Below are positions 60,638 to 64,000 of a stretch of 64,000 bases of DNA, in pieces. This DNA is from an uncultured Elusimicrobiales bacterium. GTDB lineage: Bacteria > Elusimicrobiota > Elusimicrobia > Elusimicrobiales > Elusimicrobiaceae. The stretch is from assembly GCA_910576915.1 (NCBI GenBank), contig CAJTJT010000003.1, positions 1-64,000 on the forward strand, read 5' to 3'. A model generated the notes under the pieces. The model ran no database searches, was not told the origin of the DNA, and worked only from the letters and a program-made list of their open reading frames with translations. Every line of letters begins with the position of its first letter. Position 1 is the stretch's first letter. A program made the translations under genes and the position numbers.

Positions 60638-61131
60638 TATTTAGCCTTTACTTCTTCCAGCACGCGGTTGACCGCTTCCTGGGCGGACGCTTCGCTAATC
60701 TGCTGGCGGATGACTTTTTCGGCGGCCAGCACGGCGGTGCGGGCGATTTCGCCCCGCACTTCGGCCAACGCCTGGTTTTTTTCGGCTTCAATTTGCGCTT
60801 TGGCTTGTTCGGCCAGCCGTTCGGACTGTTCTTTCGCCGCGGCCAAAATTTGGTCGCGCTGCGTTTCGCCCACGCGGACGGCTTCCGCCATTTTTTTGGC
60901 GGCTTCGTCCGCAATTTGGGCCAGTTTTTCGTCCAGTTCGCGCTTTAATTGTTCCGCAGACTCACGGGCTTCCTGCGCCTGCTTTTTATCGTCGGCGATT
61001 TGCCGTTCGCGTTTTTCCAAAGCACCGATAATGCCTTTCCACGCAAATTTTTTAAGCAAATAGACGAGCAGTAAAAAGTTGCAGACGGTAAGAATCATCA
61101 CCCCGTAGTCGGGTTTCAATAAATCTTCCAT
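60637..61131 (-). CDS. atpF: ATP synthase b subunit
   Basis: 164 aa. One N-terminal membrane helix (~10-28), then a long charged helix (REIADDKKQAQEARESAEQL type) forming the peripheral stalk. Follows atpE by 15 bp. Confidence 0.95.
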   Translation of the reverse strand: MEDLLKPDYGVMILTVCNFLLLVYLLKKFAWKGIIGALEKRERQIADDKKQAQEARESAEQLKRELDEKLAQIADEAAKKMAEAVRVGETQRDQILAAAKEQSERLAEQAKAQIEAEKNQALAEVRGEIARTAVLAAEKVIRQQISEASAQEAVNRVLEEVKAK

Positions 61132-61146
61132 ATCCGCTTCCTGCTG

Positions 61147-61377
61147 TTATTTCATTACCATGGTGAGCAAGCAGATTACCAAACCCAACATCGCGGCGCC
61201 TTCCAAAAGCGCGGCGATGATGATCATCGTGGTGCGCAGGTCAGAACCGGCTTCGGGCTGGCGGGCGGTGCCTTCCAAAGCGGCGGTACCGATTTTACCC
61301 AAACCGAGGCCCGCACCAATAACGGTAAGACCGGCGCCAATACCGGCAGCGATGTATTTAAGTGCTACGAGTTCCAT
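61147..61377 (-). CDS. atpE: ATP synthase c subunit
   Basis: 76 aa, two membrane helices with the polar loop ARQPE. The ion-binding carboxylate is Glu59 in IAALLEGAAML. Gln40 lies in the loop, as in Na+-type rings, but residues after Glu59 are Gly-Ala rather than Ser/Thr, so ion choice (H+ or Na+) cannot be called with confidence. AAAGGAG precedes the ATG. Confidence 0.97.
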   Translation of the reverse strand: MELVALKYIAAGIGAGLTVIGAGLGLGKIGTAALEGTARQPEAGSDLRTTMIIIAALLEGAAMLGLVICLLTMVMK

Positions 61378-61424
61378 ATGTTTTCTCCTTTCGGGCTAAA
61401 GCCCTTTTTACTAGATTTTTTAAA

Positions 61425-62186
61425 TTAATGCGTATGAATGACGGACCCGGCGAAAATGGCGGTGAGTAGCGTAAACACATACGCCTGCAAAAACGCCACC
61501 AACAGTTCCAGACACGTCATAAAAATTTCAAGCCCCATCGCCGGCAGAAGCGAACCCGCCCCCGCGGCCACGTGCATATTCCCGACAATAAAAATAATGA
61601 GCAGCAAGCAAATCAGCACCATGTGCCCGGACAGCATGTTGGCAAACAAACGAATCGCGAGCACGCACACTTTAATAATTAAGCTGACCACCTCAAGCGG
61701 GAAAATAAGCGGCACCAGCCACCCGGGCGTGCCGGAGGGCACAAAGCCTTTCAAAAACCCGATGGGGCCGTGGAATTTAAGACCGCTGAATAAAATCAGT
61801 CCGCCGGAACAAAGCGCCAGCGCGGCGGTGACGGAAATGTTGGAGGTGGCGGTTTTCATTTCGGGAATCATACCCGCCAGATTGACGCTTAAAATAAACA
61901 GAAAAAGCGTGCAGAAATACGGCAGAAAAGAACGGCCTTCAGTCCCCATATTGGGCAGAACCATGCCGTCGCGGATGAACGTAACGTATTCTTCCGCCAG
62001 CGCGGTGAGCAGGCGCCCCGCGCGGCTTTCGTGCCGGCGCGAAACCCACCAAAGCCCCAAAAATAAAATAACGCTTACCGCTACGATTGTTACAGAGTGG
62101 GTGGTAACGGGCATACGAAGGCCGCCCAGCGTAACACCCCAGTCATGGTCCAAAATGTGATGAGAAATAATTTCAGCTACGTCCAT
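61425..62186 (-). CDS. atpB: ATP synthase a subunit
   Basis: 253 aa with about six membrane helices. The essential Arg is in VLAIRLFANMLSGH, with EVVSLIIKV before it. Its start overlaps the AtpZ-like gene by 14 bp. Confidence 0.95.
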   Translation of the reverse strand: MDVAEIISHHILDHDWGVTLGGLRMPVTTHSVTIVAVSVILFLGLWWVSRRHESRAGRLLTALAEEYVTFIRDGMVLPNMGTEGRSFLPYFCTLFLFILSVNLAGMIPEMKTATSNISVTAALALCSGGLILFSGLKFHGPIGFLKGFVPSGTPGWLVPLIFPLEVVSLIIKVCVLAIRLFANMLSGHMVLICLLLIIFIVGNMHVAAGAGSLLPAMGLEIFMTCLELLVAFLQAYVFTLLTAIFAGSVIHTH

Positions 62187-62430
62187 CTTTTTTTTCCGCC
62201 TTTTTTAAATTTGCGTCCGCGCGGGACATATTTTTAGCCGCGCGCAAAATAATATAAAATCCCAAAGCAAACCCGGCAAACGCGCCCGCAACAAGCAGCC
62301 ACGGCCCAGAACCTAATTTCCCGTCCAGCACATAACCGGCCCAGGTACCCAGCACCACCGACACCGCAAATTCAATTCCCAGCGAGGTGATTTCTACATG
62401 GTCCTGTTTGGAAAAAGGCCCCAACGCCAT
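62173..62430 (-). CDS. AtpZ/AtpI-like F0F1 assembly protein
   Basis: 85 aa with two membrane helices (residues ~17-35 and ~45-63) and a charged tail. Such small proteins start many bacterial atp operons and help c-ring assembly or Mg2+ uptake. First gene of the operon; GGGGGAAC precedes the ATG. Confidence 0.85.
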   Translation of the reverse strand: MALGPFSKQDHVEITSLGIEFAVSVVLGTWAGYVLDGKLGSGPWLLVAGAFAGFALGFYIILRAAKNMSRADANLKKAEKKDGRS

Positions 62431-62446
62431 ACGTTCCCCCAGGTTA

Positions 62447-62462
62447 CTTACCGAGCGGTAAG
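62447..62462. promoter_or_regulatory. Putative TetR-type operator at the atp promoter
   Basis: CTTACCGAGCGGTAAG: arms CTTACCG and CGGTAAG pair perfectly around AG. It overlaps the -10 (62461-62466) and the expected start site of the atp operon, and matches the site at the tetR promoter (41496). Confidence 0.6.
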
Positions 62463-62469
62463 TATACCA
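62461..62469 (-). promoter_or_regulatory. Extended -10 promoter of the atp operon
   Basis: TGGTATACT on the minus strand, identical to the tetR promoter core. An additional TATAAT lies just upstream (near 62473-62478). Confidence 0.6.
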
Positions 62470-62540
62470 ATATTATAAAACAATTTCCGGCAAAAAGCTA
62501 TCTTTTCGCGCGAAAAAAACCGCTCTCTTTTATTGTATTA

Positions 62541-62572
62541 AAAAAACCCCGCTTTTGGGGCGGGGTTTTTTG
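62541..62572 (-). terminator. Terminator of GH13 gene
   Basis: AACCCCGC/GCGGGGTT hairpin with T runs on both strands; on the minus strand it follows the amylase stop. Confidence 0.85.
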
Positions 62573-62587
62573 GTAAAAAATGCGTTT

Positions 62588-64000
62588 TTATACGGCAAAC
62601 GCAAAGATTTTACACTCGTAAGGCTTCAAGTTCAGTTCATAGCCCTGGGAAAGCATTTCGGGCGTGACGGTGAGTTTCTCGCCGGAGAATTCCTCCGTAA
62701 TCGTTCCGTTTTCGCCGTAAACGCCTTTCATGGATACCCGGCCTTTGGCGGGGGTTCCGCTGTAGTTAATGAAAATCATCTTTCCCGTATTCATCTGCTT
62801 CCACTGCCAGGACAAAATGTTACGGTTGGAATCATCCCCCAGCGGGGCTACGTCGCGCAGGGACCATTGGCCCCCGTGGAAAGCCGGCTCGGACGCGATT
62901 TCCAGCAGTTTCCGGTAATACGCGTGGACGGCTTCGTCCTCTACAAACGAGTCTTTGGCGTACTGAATCGGCATGCGCGCGGGGCGGCCCAAAATTTGGA
63001 ACAGGTGGAAAAGCCGTGCGCCGGGCAGCGTGGCGATAATGGTGCTGGCGGCGAGCGATTTTTCGCGCCCGAAGGCTTTTAAGGCTTCTTCCTCGTCGTG
63101 ATTGGACGTAAAGCGGATGGAACGCATCTGATACAAGTGTTCCGCGCCCAGGTGGCCTTTGATGTTTTCCGGCGTGGAAAAGCGCAGGCGGTCGTAGAGC
63201 ACTTTATCGTACGTATAGTCGAAACCCATTTCCTGGATTTCCCATTCAAGGCCCCAATACACTTCGGCAATAAATACAAATTCGGGATATTTTTCGCGCA
63301 CGGCGTTTAATGCCTGGTGCCAAAATTCTTCTTTGGGCAGTTCGCCGCCGATAAATTCCCACCACGTATCGCGGTGCACTTTATTGAGCGACAGCATCGC
63401 CATATCGCAGCGTACGCCGTCGCACATGCCGGCTACGCGGCAAAGGTTATCCAGCATAAATTCGCGCGTTTTGGGATTAAAATAGTTCAGCTGGGCGCTG
63501 TCGGTCCACGGTGCGAAATACGGGTCGCGCCCGTGGGCGATATATACGCCGTCCGGGTTTTTAAAAAACCAGTCTTTGTGCGCATGCGGCTCGGTCTTGC
63601 CCGTGTTAATAAACAAATCCGGGTTGGCTGTAACAGCCGGGCAGTCGATAGCCGTATGGTTGCCCACAAAATCGAGCAGTAAAATTATCCCCTTGGCGTG
63701 AAGTCTTTCGCGCAGTTTGGCGAGGGCTTCATTCCCCCCCAGCGCTTCGTCCACTTCGTATTCGTAGACGGCATACGGAGAAGCCGTAATGTCGTTTACG
63801 TTAAAATCCGGCTCGATATTACGGATGGCGTCTTTAATTTCGTCCACACCGCGCGCAATTTCCCGCGCGGCCGGGCTTTGTTTCCATACGCCCATCAGCC
63901 AAACGGCGTCAAACCCCATGGCTTTGGCGTCGTCCAGGAATTGTTCCGGAACGTCGGCCAAGTTAAAAGCACGCCCGTGCTTCGCTTCCAGGCGGTTAAG
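62588..64000 (-). CDS. GH13 alpha-amylase-family enzyme (5' end outside window)
   Basis: 470 codons visible; the frame stays open to the window edge (…AKHGRAFNLADVPEQFL), so the N-terminus is missing and the TTG at 63961 is not the start. GH13 motifs: LLDFVGNHTA (region I), GVRCDMAML (II, nucleophile Asp), FIAEVYWGLEW (III, acid Glu), FTSNHDEEEA (IV). A C-terminal beta domain follows. It acts on alpha-glucans or related sugars; with glgC it may belong to storage-glucan metabolism. The exact specificity is not visible. Confidence 0.88.
   Translation of the reverse strand, partial: LNRLEAKHGRAFNLADVPEQFLDDAKAMGFDAVWLMGVWKQSPAAREIARGVDEIKDAIRNIEPDFNVNDITASPYAVYEYEVDEALGGNEALAKLRERLHAKGIILLLDFVGNHTAIDCPAVTANPDLFINTGKTEPHAHKDWFFKNPDGVYIAHGRDPYFAPWTDSAQLNYFNPKTREFMLDNLCRVAGMCDGVRCDMAMLSLNKVHRDTWWEFIGGELPKEEFWHQALNAVREKYPEFVFIAEVYWGLEWEIQEMGFDYTYDKVLYDRLRFSTPENIKGHLGAEHLYQMRSIRFTSNHDEEEALKAFGREKSLAASTIIATLPGARLFHLFQILGRPARMPIQYAKDSFVEDEAVHAYYRKLLEIASEPAFHGGQWSLRDVAPLGDDSNRNILSWQWKQMNTGKMIFINYSGTPAKGRVSMKGVYGENGTITEEFSGEKLTVTPEMLSQGYELNLKPYECKIFAFAV

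Noticed and set aside
61147..61377. Na+-coupled c subunit
   Set aside because: Gln40 and Glu59 fit, but the Ser/Thr that normally follows the Glu in Na+ rings is Gly. Not enough to claim Na+ coupling.

Overview
The window looks like chromosome from a gut-type Elusimicrobiota bacterium (Elusimicrobium-like). This is inferred from prepilins with an FTLIELLVVVLIIGILSAVA head, each on its own promoter, and from the mix of housekeeping genes; I cannot run the 16S comparison that would settle it. Only the first ~68 nt of a minus-strand 16S rRNA is present, at the left edge. Coding density is high, and most intergenic gaps hold clear rho-independent terminators.

Layout. 1-1324: 16S 5' end, leader with boxA, and at least four tandem promoters. 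1325-9781: squalene/phytoene synthase, AGCS amino-acid symporter, a candidate ncRNA, mazG, a secreted protein, then thyX-glgC-CHAP amidase-phoH-ybeY. 10101-16622: metallophosphatase, a GlcDE fusion with a GlcF-like Fe-S protein, GAF-HD-GYP protein, mnmA. 16664-21028: pilin, dnaJ, rplU-rpmA, a 48-aa ORF, obgE. 21084-27000: secreted serine protease, a second candidate ncRNA, small secreted proteins, NifU-like, PHP, SulP. 27220-31737: a 1,222-aa signal-peptide/MFS chimera preceded by a possible coupled small ORF, then coaD. 31786-41491: dgt with a tandem repeat, ankyrin-like protein, tRNA-Gly, yjbQ-ybgC, second pilin, pheS-pheT-coiled coil, tetR. 41807-45661: dapA-asd-dapB-murC for DAP and peptidoglycan precursors. 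45751-54121: sppA, membrane protein, two tandem secreted 3C-like cysteine proteases, Sel1 protein, prohibitin, MFS sugar permease plus fructokinase. 54870-62430: F-type ATP synthase operon with a heptose-epimerase-like gene inside it. 62588-64000: partial GH13 amylase.

The main points of interest are: (1) two trypsin-fold secreted proteases whose catalytic Ser is Cys and which carry a picornavirus-3C-like GxCG...GVHIGS signature; (2) a ~200-bp structured repeat found three times, always directly 3' of a minus-strand gene, whose stems co-vary between copies, one copy carrying a nested 269-bp palindromic insertion; (3) a palindromic operator shared by tetR and the ATP synthase operon; (4) many genes whose -10 box lies 6-8 nt before the ATG, implying leaderless mRNAs; (5) two pilin cassettes with the same promoter containing a T12 spacer, one of which has a REP-like palindrome translated into its leader; (6) two candidate structured ncRNAs.
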